Below, one piece after another: positions 15,954 to 25,773 of a stretch of 64,000 nucleotides of DNA. The notes below the pieces were generated by a model that saw only the letters and a program-made list of their open reading frames with translations, was not told where the DNA came from and made no database searches. A program made the position numbers and the translations under genes. Location of the stretch: positions 1-64,000 of the forward strand of contig NZ_JOJL01000036.1 in NCBI RefSeq assembly GCF_000721705.1. The letters run 5' to 3'. Position 1 is the stretch's first letter. Every line of letters begins with the position of its first letter. This stretch comes from Actinoplanes subtropicus. Lineage in GTDB: Bacteria > Actinomycetota > Actinomycetes > Mycobacteriales > Micromonosporaceae.

Positions 15954-17492
15954 CCGGTAGAAGTTCACCCCCTGGGCGTCCCAGCGCGGCCCGTAGGCGC
16001 CGAGGCGCGAGCGGAACGAATTCCAGTCGTGCGAGCGGGACCAGCCCAACTCCGCGATCGCCGCCAGCCGGGGGAACGCGAGGAACTCGATGTCCGCCAT
16101 CTTCCGCAGCGTCTCCGACCACAGCGGCGCCTCCACCCCCAGCACCGCGGCCGCCGGGACGTCGCTGAGCCGGGTGCCCGGGTCCCAGTCGTACGCCGTC
16201 CGCACCTCGATGTAGCCCGCCCAGTCCAGCCCGATCGGGGTCTGCGGGTTGTACTTCTGGTCGAGGTAGGCGAGATTCGCCGGCGACATGACCACCCTGG
16301 TTCCCTGCCTCACCGCGGCGGCCAGCGTCGCGTTCGAGGTGTCCAGCCCCCAGTACTGGGCAACCGCTTTCCTCGCGGCCGGCGCCGCGGCGATCTCGTT
16401 CCAGCCGTACGCCGTCTTCCCGTACTTCGCCACCAGCGGCAGCACCCGCTTCTCGAAGGTCAGGTAGTCGGCCGGCGTGGTCGCCTGCGCCTCGTCCCCG
16501 CCGATGTGCAGGTAGGGCCCGGGCGTCATCGCCGCCAACTCCCGGATCACGTCCTCGACGAACCGGTACGTGACCTCCTTGCCGATGCACAGCGAGCTGT
16601 AGCCGACGTCGGTGTCGGTCCGCGGCGGCGGCGCCACCCCGTCACAGGTCAGCTCCGGGTACGCCACCTGGGCCGCGTTCACGTGCCCCGGCATGTCGAT
16701 CTCCGGCACGATCGTGATGTACCGGTCGGCCGCGTAGCGCACCAGATCCCGGTACTGCGCCTTGGTCAGGTAGCCACCGCCGACCCCGTCCACCCCGGTC
16801 CCGGGCGCGCCGCCGACCTGGGCCAGCCGCGGCCACGAGTCGATCTGGATCCGCCAGCCCTGGTCGTCCGCGAGATGCAGGTGCAGGTAGTTCACCTTGA
16901 ACCGGCTGATCTCGTCGATATACCGCTTGATCTCGTCCGGCGAATGGAAGTGCCGCGCCTCGTCGAGCATCGCCCCGCGGTACGCGAACCGCGGATAGTC
17001 CACGATGTCCCCGCCCGGCACGGTCCACCGCCTCTGCCGCGGCGTGCTCGCGTCGATCGCCGCCGGCAGCAGTTGGCGCAGCGTCTGCACCCCCGCGAAC
17101 AGCCCGGCGTTGCTGTTGGCCCGCAAGTCAACTTCGTTCGCGCGTACGCCCAGCCGATAGCCCTCGCCGCCCAGCCGCGCACCCACCGCCCCGGTGGCCA
17201 GCGAGATCACCGGCGTGAAGCGCGGCGCCCGCGCCACGATCGGCAGCGGATACCCGGTGGCCGGCCGCAGCGCCTCGGCCAGCCGCTGCGCGACGGTCCG
17301 GGCGGTCGCCGCCGCCTCGATCACGGTTCCCTTGGTGAGCCGGAAGGCCGGGCCGCCGGGACGCACCTCGACCGGCGCCGGGATGACGCTGCCGAGCGTG
17401 GTCGCCGGGGCGGCGGGGGAGGGCGCGGCCGCGGCGGGCGCGGCGGTCAGCGGCAGGGCGAGGGCGAGGAGTGCGGCGAGAGGTACGCGCAT
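15927..17492 (-). CDS. Secreted beta-N-acetylhexosaminidase (GH20)
   Basis: 521 residues with a Sec signal peptide (MRVPLAALLALALPLTAAPA, cleavage after the AAA stretch near residue 23). It has a GH20b N-terminal domain (about 35-160) and the catalytic TIM barrel starting YRGAMLDEARHF. The catalytic pair is Asp333-Glu334 in LHIGGDEA, and the family's HLHLADDQGWRIQI and VPEIDMPGH motifs are intact. Such enzymes release GlcNAc from chitin oligosaccharides or cell-wall fragments outside the cell using substrate-assisted catalysis. The gene stands alone; length matches the family. Confidence 0.93.
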   Translation of the reverse strand: MRVPLAALLALALPLTAAPAAAAPSPAAPATTLGSVIPAPVEVRPGGPAFRLTKGTVIEAAATARTVAQRLAEALRPATGYPLPIVARAPRFTPVISLATGAVGARLGGEGYRLGVRANEVDLRANSNAGLFAGVQTLRQLLPAAIDASTPRQRRWTVPGGDIVDYPRFAYRGAMLDEARHFHSPDEIKRYIDEISRFKVNYLHLHLADDQGWRIQIDSWPRLAQVGGAPGTGVDGVGGGYLTKAQYRDLVRYAADRYITIVPEIDMPGHVNAAQVAYPELTCDGVAPPPRTDTDVGYSSLCIGKEVTYRFVEDVIRELAAMTPGPYLHIGGDEAQATTPADYLTFEKRVLPLVAKYGKTAYGWNEIAAAPAARKAVAQYWGLDTSNATLAAAVRQGTRVVMSPANLAYLDQKYNPQTPIGLDWAGYIEVRTAYDWDPGTRLSDVPAAAVLGVEAPLWSETLRKMADIEFLAFPRLAAIAELGWSRSHDWNSFRSRLGAYGPRWDAQGVNFYRSTQIDWVG

Positions 17493-17536
17493 CCCCCGAC
17501 GCTACATAAAGCGGCGTCGATCTGTGAAGAGTCCTA

Positions 17537-18544
17537 TCAGAAAAGGGCCAGCTGCCCGGGTGTCGGGTCGCGCCGAGCCTTCAGCCCGCCCCGGAACACC
17601 CACGGCCGCAGCTCCGGCATCTCCTCCAAGGAAGCCGCGTCGGCCGACGGCGCGGCCCCGCCGACCAGCGCCCACAGCGACGGCCCGAGATTGATCCCGC
17701 GCCCGCGCAGCGCCTGCCGCATGACCAGGTAGTCGAGCGGCAGCCGGGCCGAGCCCAGCGCCGGCAGGTCCACATCGCTGCGCATGGTCATCAGCTGCCG
17801 GTTCCGCGCGACGATCTCCCGCGCGCCGGGGTCGGTGAAGAACGCCGCCGCCTGCGCCCCCACCGCCTCGGTGAGGGCCGCAGGGGCCGCGGCCCAGGCC
17901 GCCTCCACGGTCCCGAAGGCGGCGAGGAGCTTCTGCGCGGTCGTGGCGCCGAATCGGCGTACACCCGGAAGGTTGTCGGAGGGATCTCCGCGGAGCGCGG
18001 CGAAATCCCGGTACTGCTGCGGCGTCACGCCATACATCGCCGGCAGGCCGGCCGCGTCGATCAGCACCGCCTCGTCGAAGCCGCCGTTGCGCACCCGCAG
18101 CACCGAGGTGGTCTGGTCGATCAGCGCGAACGCGTCCCGGTCGCTGGTCATCAGCACCGACTCCCACCCGGCCGCCCGGGCCGCCGCGGCCGCGCTGGCC
18201 AGCACGTCGTCCGCCTCGTAGGCCGGCGGCACGACCGTGCACACGCCGCAGTCGGCCAGCAGCTGGGGCGCGACGGCCAGCTGGGCGACCAGATCGGCCG
18301 CCTTGTCGGGGCGGTGGGCCTTGTATTCCGGGTACGAGGACCGGCGGGCCGAGGAGACCGGGCAGTCGAAGCCGACGATCACCGCGTCGGGGGAGAGGTG
18401 GGCGGCGGCGCGCGCCAGATAGCCGACCAGGCCGCGCAACGCCCAGATGGGGGAGCCGTCGGGCGCCTGCATGCCCTCGAAGGCGCCGGCGTGGTACGCG
18501 CGGTGCACCAGGCTGTTCCCGTCGAGGACCAATAGCAGCGGCAC
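17537..18544 (-). CDS. 5'-3' exonuclease (PolI-type N-terminal nuclease, stand-alone)
   Basis: 335 residues. FEN-like motifs: LLLVLDGNSLVHRAYHA at the start, the acidic EADDVLAS and MTSDRDAFAL clusters binding the metals, and the helix-hairpin-helix GDPSDNLPGVRRFGATTAQKLL. It resembles the separate exonuclease paralogues of DNA polymerase I used in RNA primer or flap removal. The last residues, PGQLALF, fit the QL-x-LF consensus of a beta sliding-clamp binding motif. GTG start at 18544. The gene stands alone. Confidence 0.88.
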   Translation of the reverse strand: MPLLLVLDGNSLVHRAYHAGAFEGMQAPDGSPIWALRGLVGYLARAAAHLSPDAVIVGFDCPVSSARRSSYPEYKAHRPDKAADLVAQLAVAPQLLADCGVCTVVPPAYEADDVLASAAAAARAAGWESVLMTSDRDAFALIDQTTSVLRVRNGGFDEAVLIDAAGLPAMYGVTPQQYRDFAALRGDPSDNLPGVRRFGATTAQKLLAAFGTVEAAWAAAPAALTEAVGAQAAAFFTDPGAREIVARNRQLMTMRSDVDLPALGSARLPLDYLVMRQALRGRGINLGPSLWALVGGAAPSADAASLEEMPELRPWVFRGGLKARRDPTPGQLALF

Positions 18545-18563
18545 CGCAACAGCCTACGCGTGA

Positions 18564-18601
18564 CCCGGCGGGACCATCACTCCCCTGATGGCCCCGCCGG
18601 G
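18564..18601. terminator. Strong GC hairpin between lacI and the exonuclease gene
   Basis: Arms CCCGGCGGGACCATCA (18564-18579) and TGATGGCCCCGCCGGG (18586-18601) pair over 16 bp with one mismatch and a 6-nt loop. It lies downstream of the leftward arabinose operon and just upstream of the exonuclease start. There is no clear U tract, so it could be a hairpin-only terminator or a leader structure of the exonuclease mRNA. Confidence 0.55.
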
Positions 18602-18619
18602 GGTATTTACGTACGGCGT

Positions 18620-18689
18620 TGTTCACGTTCACAACCGAAAACGTTGCTGACGGATTACGGCGCCGTTTCCAGAAATGTTAACGATCACA
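18620..18689. promoter_or_regulatory. Two LacI-type operator candidates
   Basis: TGTTCACGTTCACA (18620-18633) and TGTTAACGATCACA (18676-18689) are imperfect palindromes with the central CG of LacI-family sites and outer TGT...ACA. A similar site, TGTGAACGCAAACA, lies in the promoter of the arabinose operon at 29543-29556. Here they lie downstream of the second LacI gene and upstream of the exonuclease gene, an unexpected position. Confidence 0.4.
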
Positions 18690-18763
18690 GGCGCGCTGTC
18701 AAGATGCGATCCCACCGCGTCTCAACGCACAATCCGGACAGTCGGGCATAGACAGTGTTCAAT

Positions 18764-19786
18764 CTATACCGCGGGCGGTGCCACGCTTCCCCGCTCGATC
18801 AGCTCCGGCGCGACGGTCCGCCGCCGGCCCACCTCGGCCGCCCCGGAGACCTGCTCCATCAGCAGCTCCAGCGACGCCGTCGCGACCGCCGCGAAGTCGG
18901 GCCGCACGGTGGTCAGCGGGGGCGTGAAGTAGGCCGCCTCGGGCACGTCGTCGAAGCCGATGATGCTCACGTCGTCGGGCACCCGGCGGCCGTGCTCGTT
19001 GAGGGCCCGCAGCAGCCCCAGCGCGATGTGATCGTTCGCCGTGAAGACCGCCGTGACATCCGGCAGGCGCGCCAGCAGCTGGCCGTTGCGGTAGCCCGAC
19101 GCCGCGCTCCAGTCCCCGGTCAGCAGCGGCGGGATCTCCACGCCGCTGTCGGTCAGGGTCTGCTCCCAGCCGCGCACCCGGCCGGCCGCGTCGAACCAGT
19201 CGGACGGCCCGGAGATGTGCCACACCGTGCGGTGCCCGGCGTCCAGCAGGCGCTGGGTCGCGGCGCGCGCCCCGGCCTCCTGGTCGACGGTCACCAGCGT
19301 GCTGGACCGCTCGGGGTCGCCGTCGATGGTCACCAGCGGCACGTCGGCCGGCAGGTGCTCGAGGGCGGGCCCGGCGCTGGCCACCGGCGCGATCATCACG
19401 ATGCCGGCCACCCGCTGGTCCAGGTGGCGGTCGACCGCTTCGGCGATGGACCGCTGGTCGAGGCTGCGCACGCTGCTCACGTTGACCGCGAAGCCGACCG
19501 CCTGGGCGGCCTCCTCGAACGCGTTCAGCATCGACGCGGGACCGAACAGCGACGAGTTCTGCGCGACCACCCCGATCACCTGGGAGGTGCCCGTGACCAG
19601 GGCCCGGGCCGCCCGATCGGGCCGGTAGCCCAGCTCGGCGATCGCCGCCCGCACCTTGAGCCGGGTCTGCTCGCTCACGTTCTTGTGCTCGTTGAGCACA
19701 CGCGAAACGGTCTGATGTGACACCCCCGCCAGCCGGGCGACGTCCATCATGCCCGGCGGCCGTCCGCGCTTCACGCTCACCGACAC
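18764..19786 (-). CDS. LacI family repressor, last gene of the arabinose operon
   Basis: 340 residues: N-terminal HTH MMDVARLAGVSHQTVSRVLN and a periplasmic-binding-protein-like sensor domain ending FDDVPEAAYFTPPLTTVRPD. It is paralogous to the other LacI protein of the operon at 23675-24736; both share VIGVVAQN, GPxSM and TVWHxxGP motifs. It begins 33 bp after the araA stop on the same strand. Probably senses arabinose or a related sugar. The C-terminal end VAPELIERGSVAPP is normal for the family. Confidence 0.93.
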   Translation of the reverse strand: MSVSVKRGRPPGMMDVARLAGVSHQTVSRVLNEHKNVSEQTRLKVRAAIAELGYRPDRAARALVTGTSQVIGVVAQNSSLFGPASMLNAFEEAAQAVGFAVNVSSVRSLDQRSIAEAVDRHLDQRVAGIVMIAPVASAGPALEHLPADVPLVTIDGDPERSSTLVTVDQEAGARAATQRLLDAGHRTVWHISGPSDWFDAAGRVRGWEQTLTDSGVEIPPLLTGDWSAASGYRNGQLLARLPDVTAVFTANDHIALGLLRALNEHGRRVPDDVSIIGFDDVPEAAYFTPPLTTVRPDFAAVATASLELLMEQVSGAAEVGRRRTVAPELIERGSVAPPAV

Positions 19787-19819
19787 CCCGCATCCCGCTG
19801 TTGCGGGCAGGATATCCCT

Positions 19820-21328
19820 TCACCGCAGTCCGCCCGCCAGCAGCTGATAGGCCGCGTTCCAGCGGAGCTCCTTGCGGATCGACGAGGGGGTGCTCGCGCC
19901 ATCGATGAGCACCAGTTCGGTGCGGGTCAGCTCGGCGAACTGCTCGACCACCGAGGCGTCCAGCGCGGTGCTCAGCACGGTGTGGTGCGGGCCGCCCGCC
20001 ATCAGCCAGCATTCGGCCGAGGTGGGCAGGTCGGGGGCCGGTTCCCAGACCGCCGAGGCGACCGGCAGGGCGGTCAGCTCGGCGTCCGGTGGCACCACGG
20101 TGATCGTGTTGCCGACCAGCCGGAAGCGGTCGCCCATGTCACAGATGCCGACCACCACGCCCGGGCCCGGCGCGGCCGAGAACTTCAGGCGTACCGGATC
20201 CTCCCGCCCGCCGATCGACAGCGGGTGGATCTCCAGCGACGGCCGGCCGGCGGCGATCGACGGGCACACCTCCAGCATGTGCGCGCCCAGGATCCGCTGC
20301 GGCCCCGGCCCGAGGTGGTAGGTGTAGTCCTCCATGAACGAGGTGCCGCCGGGCAGGCCGGAGGCGGCCGCCTTGAGCGTGGCGAGCAGCATGGAGGTCT
20401 TCCAGTCGCCCTCGCCGCCGAAGCCGTACCCGTCCGCCATCAGCCGCTGCACGGCGAGCCCCGGCAGCTGCCTCAGCCCGCCGAGGTCCTCAAAATTCGT
20501 GGTGAAAGCGCCGAAACCGCCCGAAGTCAAAAATTGCCGCAGCCCAGCCTCGATCCGGGCCCCGTACCGCAGCGATTCGTGCCGATCGCCGTCTTTGCGG
20601 AGCTCGGGCGACAAATCGTAACTGTCCGAATACTCCGCCACCAGGGCGTCGACTTCCGCTGCGGGGACGCCGTCGACAACCTCGACAAGATCATTGACGC
20701 CGTACGTGTTGACCGACACCCCGAAGTGCCGCTCCGCCTCGACCTTGTCCCCCTCGGTGACCGCGACGTCGCGCATGTTGTCCCCGAACCGGGCCAGCCG
20801 CAGCGACCGCATGGTGGCGACCGCGACCGACGCCCGCACCCACTGGCCGATCCGCTCGGCCGTCCGCGGCTCGGACGCGTGCCCGGCCACGGTCGTGCGG
20901 GCGACGCCGAGCCGGGTCTGCACGTACCCGAACTCGCGGTCGCCGTGCGCCGCCTGGTTCAGGTTCATGAAGTCCATGTCGATGGTCGCCCACGGCAGTT
21001 CCCGGTGCGCCTGGGTGTGCAGGTGCAGCAGGGGCTTCCGCAGCGCCTCGAGGCCGCTGATCCACATCTTGGCGGGGGAGAACGTGTGCATCCAGGCGAT
21101 CACCCCGGCGCAGCGCTCGTCGGCGTTCGCGGCGACCATCACGGCCTTGATGCCCGCCGAGTCGGTGAGCACCGGCCGCCACACGATCGGCAGCGGGATG
21201 CCGGGCGCGCCGTCCAGGTGCGCGACCACCTCCTGCGACTGGGCGGCCACCTGGGCGAGCGTGTCCTCACCGTAGAGGCCCTGGCTGCCGGTGAGGAACC
21301 AGATCTCGCGGCCGTCAAAAGGGTTCAT
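19820..21328 (-). CDS. araA: L-arabinose isomerase
   Basis: 502 residues, the usual length of the family. Converts L-arabinose to L-ribulose in the cytoplasm. Diagnostic features: the start [28 protein letters not shown], the metal-site glutamates and histidines in the region [12 protein letters not shown] and [12 protein letters not shown], and EIHPLSIGG. The ATG at 21328 lies 5 bp after the araD stop. Its product is the substrate for AraB, encoded two genes upstream. Confidence 0.97.
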   Translation of the reverse strand: MNPFDGREIWFLTGSQGLYGEDTLAQVAAQSQEVVAHLDGAPGIPLPIVWRPVLTDSAGIKAVMVAANADERCAGVIAWMHTFSPAKMWISGLEALRKPLLHLHTQAHRELPWATIDMDFMNLNQAAHGDREFGYVQTRLGVARTTVAGHASEPRTAERIGQWVRASVAVATMRSLRLARFGDNMRDVAVTEGDKVEAERHFGVSVNTYGVNDLVEVVDGVPAAEVDALVAEYSDSYDLSPELRKDGDRHESLRYGARIEAGLRQFLTSGGFGAFTTNFEDLGGLRQLPGLAVQRLMADGYGFGGEGDWKTSMLLATLKAAASGLPGGTSFMEDYTYHLGPGPQRILGAHMLEVCPSIAAGRPSLEIHPLSIGGREDPVRLKFSAAPGPGVVVGICDMGDRFRLVGNTITVVPPDAELTALPVASAVWEPAPDLPTSAECWLMAGGPHHTVLSTALDASVVEQFAELTRTELVLIDGASTPSSIRKELRWNAAYQLLAGGLR

Positions 21329-21333
21329 CGCTG

Positions 21334-22029
21334 CTATCCCCGTTCGGTGAGATTGCCGTAGTACGCGTCGGGCCCGTGCTTGCGGGTGTAGTGCCGGCGG
21401 ACCAGGTGCTCGGGCGGCCGCGCCTCCGGGTTGAGCGCGAGCGTGCGGAGGGCGATCTCGGCCACCGCCTCGCAGACGATCGCCGTCTCGAGCGACTTCA
21501 TCGCCGTCGGCCCCCACGTGAACGGCCCGTGGCTGGCCGCGAGCACGGCCGGCACCGACGAACTGTCGCCGTCCAGCGTGTCGAGGATGGCCAGCCCGGT
21601 GTTCCGCTCGTAGTCCTGGGCGCACTCGGCCGGGGTGAGATCGCGGGTGCACCGGATCGGCCCGTCGAAGTTGTCGGCGTGCGTGGTGCCCAGCACCGGG
21701 ATGTCCCGCCGGGCCTGGGCGAACGCCACCGCGCTGGTGGAGTGCGTGTGGGTGATCCCGCCGACGGCCGGGAACGCCTGGTAGAGCAGCCGGTGGGTCT
21801 CGCTGTCGACGGACGGCTTGAGCGTGCCGCCGATCACCCGCCCGGTCTCGATCTCGACGGTGACCAGGCTCTCCACGGTCAGCGCGTGGTACGGCACGCC
21901 GGACGGCTTGATCACGTACACCCCGGCGCCGCGGTCGACGCCGGAGACGTTCCCCCAGGTCAGCGTCGCCAGCCCGGCCTCCGGGATACGCCGGTTGGCC
22001 TCCAGGACCTCCTGCAACAGGTCCCTCAT
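21334..22029 (-). CDS. araD: L-ribulose-5-phosphate 4-epimerase
   Basis: 231 residues. Class II aldolase-like fold with the substrate motif [11 protein letters not shown] near residue 23, KPSG, the zinc histidines in [16 protein letters not shown] and the later histidine in [10 protein letters not shown]. Interconverts L-ribulose-5-phosphate and D-xylulose-5-phosphate, which feeds the pentose phosphate pathway. The ATG at 22029 overlaps the araB stop by 4 bp. Confidence 0.96.
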   Translation of the reverse strand: MRDLLQEVLEANRRIPEAGLATLTWGNVSGVDRGAGVYVIKPSGVPYHALTVESLVTVEIETGRVIGGTLKPSVDSETHRLLYQAFPAVGGITHTHSTSAVAFAQARRDIPVLGTTHADNFDGPIRCTRDLTPAECAQDYERNTGLAILDTLDGDSSSVPAVLAASHGPFTWGPTAMKSLETAIVCEAVAEIALRTLALNPEARPPEHLVRRHYTRKHGPDAYYGNLTERG

Positions 22030-23678
22030 CGGAAGGCCTCCCGACGGATCTTCCGCAAGCGGCGCATCACGTCGTTGCCGTGCCGGCCGAAGTAGTCGAC
22101 CAGCGTGCGGTACTCGGCGTAGAGCGCGTCGTACCGGTCGGCGTCCTCGTCGTCCGGCCGCCACGCGTCGTGGGTGACCCGGCCCATCGCCGCGGCCGCC
22201 GCCCGGATGTCCGGGTACGCGCCGGCCGCCACCGCCGCGTGCAGCGCCGAGCCGAGCGCCGGGCCCTGATCGGAGTCGAGCAGGCCGATCGGCAGCCGCA
22301 GCACGTCCGCGTAGATCTGCATGACCAGCGGGTTCTTCTGCAGCCCGCCGGTCGCGATCAGCTCGGTGACCGGCACCCCGGAGTCGCGGAACGCCTCGAT
22401 GATCAGCCGGGTGCCGTACGCGGTCGCCTCGACCAGCGCCCGGTAGATCTCCTCGGCCCGGGTGGCCAGGGTCTGCCCGATGATCACGCCGGAGAGCTCG
22501 TGGTCGACCAGCGGCGACCGGTTCCCGGAGTGCCAGTCGAGCGCGATCAGCCCGTGCCCGCCGACCGGCTGGGCGGCCGCCTTCTCGCTGAGCAGCTCGT
22601 GCACCGAGATGCCGCGCTCCGCGGCCTCTGTCACGTACGAGGGTGGCACGCCGTTCTCGACGAACCACCCGAAGATGTCGCCGACCCCCGACTGGCCCGC
22701 CTCGTACCCCCAGAGGCCCGGCACGATGCCGCCCTCGACGACCCCGCACATGCCGGGCACCTCGCGCAGCACGTCCGAGCTCAGCACGTGGCAGGTCGAC
22801 GTCCCCATGATCATGACGAGGGTGCCGGGGCCGACCGCCCGCGCGGCCGGCGCCGACACGTGCGCGTCGACGTTGCCGACCGCCACGACCACCCCGGTGT
22901 GCAGGCCGGTCCACGCGGCGGCCTCGGCGGTGAGCGTGCCGGCCGCCTGCCCGAGCTCGCCGATCGGCACGTCGAGCCGGGTCTCGGCGAAGTCGGCGAA
23001 CGCCGGGTTCAGCTCGCGCAGGTAGCCGGCCGGCGGGTAGTGCCCGTCGACGTACTGTCCCTTGTAGCCGGCCGTGCAGGCGTTGCGCAGGTACGTCCCG
23101 GTCATCCGCCAGACGATCCAGTCGGCCGCCTCGACCCAGTAGCGGGTTTCGGCCCACACCTCCGGGGCTTCCTCGACGACCTGCAGCGCTTTGGCCAGCT
23201 CCCATTCCGAGCTGATCATGCCGCCGAAGCGGCGCAACCACGGCTCGGCGCGTTTGGCGGCCAGCTCGGTGATCCGGTCGGCCTGCGGCTGAGCCGCGTG
23301 GTGCTTCCACAGTTTGACGTACGCATGCGGGTTGCTCCGGAACTTGTCGAGATCGCTGAGCGGGGTGCCGTCCTCGAGCGTGGGCAGCACCGTGCAGGCG
23401 GTGAAGTCGGTGGCCAGCCCGATCACGTCGGCCGGGTCGGCGCCCGCGGCCTCGATCGCGGCCGGCACCGCGGTCTTCAGCACGTCCACGTAGTCGGCGG
23501 GCACCTGCAGCGCCCAATCCGGCGGCAGGGCCACGCCGTGCAATTCACGATCGACAACACCGTGGGTGTACGCGTGGACCGCGGAACCCAGTTCGGCGCC
23601 GTCGGCGACCCGGACGACCACCGCCCGCCCGGACAGCGTCCCGAAGTCGACCCCGATCACCAGGGCGTTCTCGGTCAT
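22026..23678 (-). CDS. araB: L-ribulokinase
   Basis: 550 residues, FGGY carbohydrate kinase. N-terminal ATP-site motif [16 protein letters not shown], the ribulokinase stretch [13 protein letters not shown], and C-terminal FGGY-like [18 protein letters not shown]. Phosphorylates L-ribulose. The start overlaps the preceding LacI gene (ATGA at 23675-23678) and the stop overlaps araD, so regulator and enzymes are translated together. Confidence 0.97.
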   Translation of the reverse strand: MTENALVIGVDFGTLSGRAVVVRVADGAELGSAVHAYTHGVVDRELHGVALPPDWALQVPADYVDVLKTAVPAAIEAAGADPADVIGLATDFTACTVLPTLEDGTPLSDLDKFRSNPHAYVKLWKHHAAQPQADRITELAAKRAEPWLRRFGGMISSEWELAKALQVVEEAPEVWAETRYWVEAADWIVWRMTGTYLRNACTAGYKGQYVDGHYPPAGYLRELNPAFADFAETRLDVPIGELGQAAGTLTAEAAAWTGLHTGVVVAVGNVDAHVSAPAARAVGPGTLVMIMGTSTCHVLSSDVLREVPGMCGVVEGGIVPGLWGYEAGQSGVGDIFGWFVENGVPPSYVTEAAERGISVHELLSEKAAAQPVGGHGLIALDWHSGNRSPLVDHELSGVIIGQTLATRAEEIYRALVEATAYGTRLIIEAFRDSGVPVTELIATGGLQKNPLVMQIYADVLRLPIGLLDSDQGPALGSALHAAVAAGAYPDIRAAAAAMGRVTHDAWRPDDEDADRYDALYAEYRTLVDYFGRHGNDVMRRLRKIRREAFR

Positions 23679-24736
23679 GAGGCGTTCTCCTTCAAGGCCA
23701 CGGCCGGCCCGGTGGCGACAACCGGGCCGACCGTGGCGCGCGGGATGAGGACGGGTTCGACCAGGGCGTTCTCGGTGGAGCTCTGGCCGGTGGCGAGCTG
23801 GTCGAGCAGCAGGCGGACGGCTTCCCGGCCGACCTCAGCGAATTCCTGCCGTACGGTGGTCAGCCCCGGATGGAAGTAGCCGGCCTCGGGCACGTCGTCG
23901 AAGCCGACCAGGCTGACGTCCTCGGGGATGCGCCGGCCCTGCTCGGCCATCGCCCGCATGATGCCGAGCGCGACGTGGTCGTTGGCCGCGAAGATCGCCG
24001 TGCAGTCCGGGATCCGGGCGAGCATCCGCCCGCACTGGTAGCCGGACGCCGCCGACCAGCCGGCCCGGGTCATCGGCGGGGCCACCGCGCCCACCTCGGC
24101 CAGGGCGGCCCGCCAGCCCTCCTCGCGGGCCCGGCTGCCGTGCCACGGCTCGGGACCGGCCACGTGCCACACCGTGCGGTGGCCGGCCTCGAGCAGGTGC
24201 CGGGTGGCGAGCATGCCGCCGACGTACTGGTCGACCGCGACGTTCGCGCACTCCCACTCGGGGACGCCGTCCACGGTCACGATCGGCACCCCGTCGGGGA
24301 CCAGCCGCATCGCCTCCGCGGCCGCGTCCACCGGGGCGATGAACACCAGCCCCGCCGCGCCCTGCTGGACCAGCCGCTCGACGATCCGGCGGGACGCGGC
24401 GGTGGCGTCGTACCCCGCCACGTGCCCGACGGTGAGCGACAGGTCGGCGCCGAGCGCCGCCTCGCCGATGGCCTGCACCATGCTGGACGGCCCGTACAGC
24501 GTGGTGTTCTGGGCCACCACGCCGATCACGTTGGACCGGCCGGTCGCCAGCACCCGGGCCGACAGGTTCCGCCGGTAGCCGAGTTCGGCGATCGCGGCCA
24601 GCACCCGGGTGCGGGTGGTGGCCGACACGTGCGGGTGCCCGTTGAGCACCCGGGAGACGGTTTGGTGCGAGACGCCGGCGCGGGCCGCGACATCCGACAT
24701 CACGGGCCCGCGCTGGGGCAGGGAGGCTGGGGTCAT
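23675..24736 (-). CDS. LacI family repressor between transporter and araB
   Basis: 353 residues: HTH VMSDVAARAGVSHQTVSRVLN followed by the ligand domain with VIGVVAQNTTLYGPSSM and FDDVPEAGYFHPGLTTVRQE. ATG at 24736 overlapping the permease stop (ATGA) and stop overlapping araB. It sits inside the operon it presumably controls and is the paralogue of the LacI protein at 18764-19786. A C-terminal tail of about 15 residues extends beyond the usual end of the family ([18 protein letters not shown]). Confidence 0.92.
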   Translation of the reverse strand: MTPASLPQRGPVMSDVAARAGVSHQTVSRVLNGHPHVSATTRTRVLAAIAELGYRRNLSARVLATGRSNVIGVVAQNTTLYGPSSMVQAIGEAALGADLSLTVGHVAGYDATAASRRIVERLVQQGAAGLVFIAPVDAAAEAMRLVPDGVPIVTVDGVPEWECANVAVDQYVGGMLATRHLLEAGHRTVWHVAGPEPWHGSRAREEGWRAALAEVGAVAPPMTRAGWSAASGYQCGRMLARIPDCTAIFAANDHVALGIMRAMAEQGRRIPEDVSLVGFDDVPEAGYFHPGLTTVRQEFAEVGREAVRLLLDQLATGQSSTENALVEPVLIPRATVGPVVATGPAVALKENAS

Positions 24737-25773
24737 GTCTCGCTCGTGCCTGCCCGCCGGCTGAGCACCGCCTGGAGGATGACCACCACCAGCAGGAACC
24801 CGCCGGAGACGACCTGCTGCACGTACGAGTTGAGGTTGGCGCCCTGCACGATGAGGTTCTGGATGACGAACAGCAGCAGGACGCCGGCCAAGGTGCCGAC
24901 CATCGAGCCGACGCCGCCGGAGAGCAGGGTGCCGCCGATCACCACGGCGGCGATCGCGGAGAGTTCGTAGGCGTCGCCGATGCGCGCCTCCTGCCCACCA
25001 CCGGAGAGCGCCGTCGTGAGAACGCCGGAGAGGCCGGCACAGAGGCCGCTCACAACGTACACAATGGTCTGTGTCCGCTTGACGGGCAAGCCCATCAGCT
25101 CGGCCGCGCCCTGGTTGCCGCCCACTGCCTGAACGGACTGTCCGAACGGGGTGCGGTTGAGCGCCCACCAGCCGATCCCGAAGACCACCAGCATGATCCA
25201 GACCGGGGTCCCGATCGTCGCGAGCGAGCCGGTGCCGAGGGCCTCGAAGGCCAGCCGCCCGTCGATCTTCGGGTGGTCGTTGCCCTCGTTGGTGATGAAG
25301 TAGACCAGGCCGCGGACGCCGGTCAGGCCGGCCAGCGTCACGATGAAGGCGGGCAGCCGCCACCGGGCGATGATCAGCCCCTGGATCAGGCCGACCAGGC
25401 CGGCCGCGAGCAGCGCGTAGAGGACCGCGATGAACGAGCCGCGCGGGGCGTACATGGCGCTGATGATGGTCGCGAGCGCGTAGGTCGAGCCGACCGACAG
25501 GTCGATGCCGCCGCAGATGATCACGAAGGTCATGCCGGCCGCGATGATGCCGATGAACGAGGCCGCGAGGGCCACGTTGCGCAGGTTGTCCGGCTTGCCG
25601 AAGCTCGGCACGATCAGCGCGCCGAGCACCACGACAAGGATCAGCACGGCCACCGCGCCGTTGCGCGAGATCAGCGAGGTGAGCGAACGGGCCCGGGCGC
25701 GCGCGGCCTCCCGGCCACCGTGGTCGGCGGCCACCGCCACTGTCTTCTGCGGTTTCGTGGTGGGGGCGGTCAT
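24733..25773 (-). CDS. Sugar ABC transporter permease (RbsC/YtfT type)
   Basis: 346 residues with about ten membrane helices. The family motifs CGGIDLSVGSTYALA near residue 90 and GGNQGAAELMGLPVKRTQTIVYVVSG, with AAVVIGGTLLSGGVGS, identify a BPD_transp_2 permease of the ribose/arabinose type. It pairs with the next permease as a heterodimer fed by the lipoprotein at 28285-29457. Starts and stops overlap its neighbours by 4 bp. Confidence 0.93.
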   Translation of the reverse strand: MTAPTTKPQKTVAVAADHGGREAARARARSLTSLISRNGAVAVLILVVVLGALIVPSFGKPDNLRNVALAASFIGIIAAGMTFVIICGGIDLSVGSTYALATIISAMYAPRGSFIAVLYALLAAGLVGLIQGLIIARWRLPAFIVTLAGLTGVRGLVYFITNEGNDHPKIDGRLAFEALGTGSLATIGTPVWIMLVVFGIGWWALNRTPFGQSVQAVGGNQGAAELMGLPVKRTQTIVYVVSGLCAGLSGVLTTALSGGGQEARIGDAYELSAIAAVVIGGTLLSGGVGSMVGTLAGVLLLFVIQNLIVQGANLNSYVQQVVSGGFLLVVVILQAVLSRRAGTSET

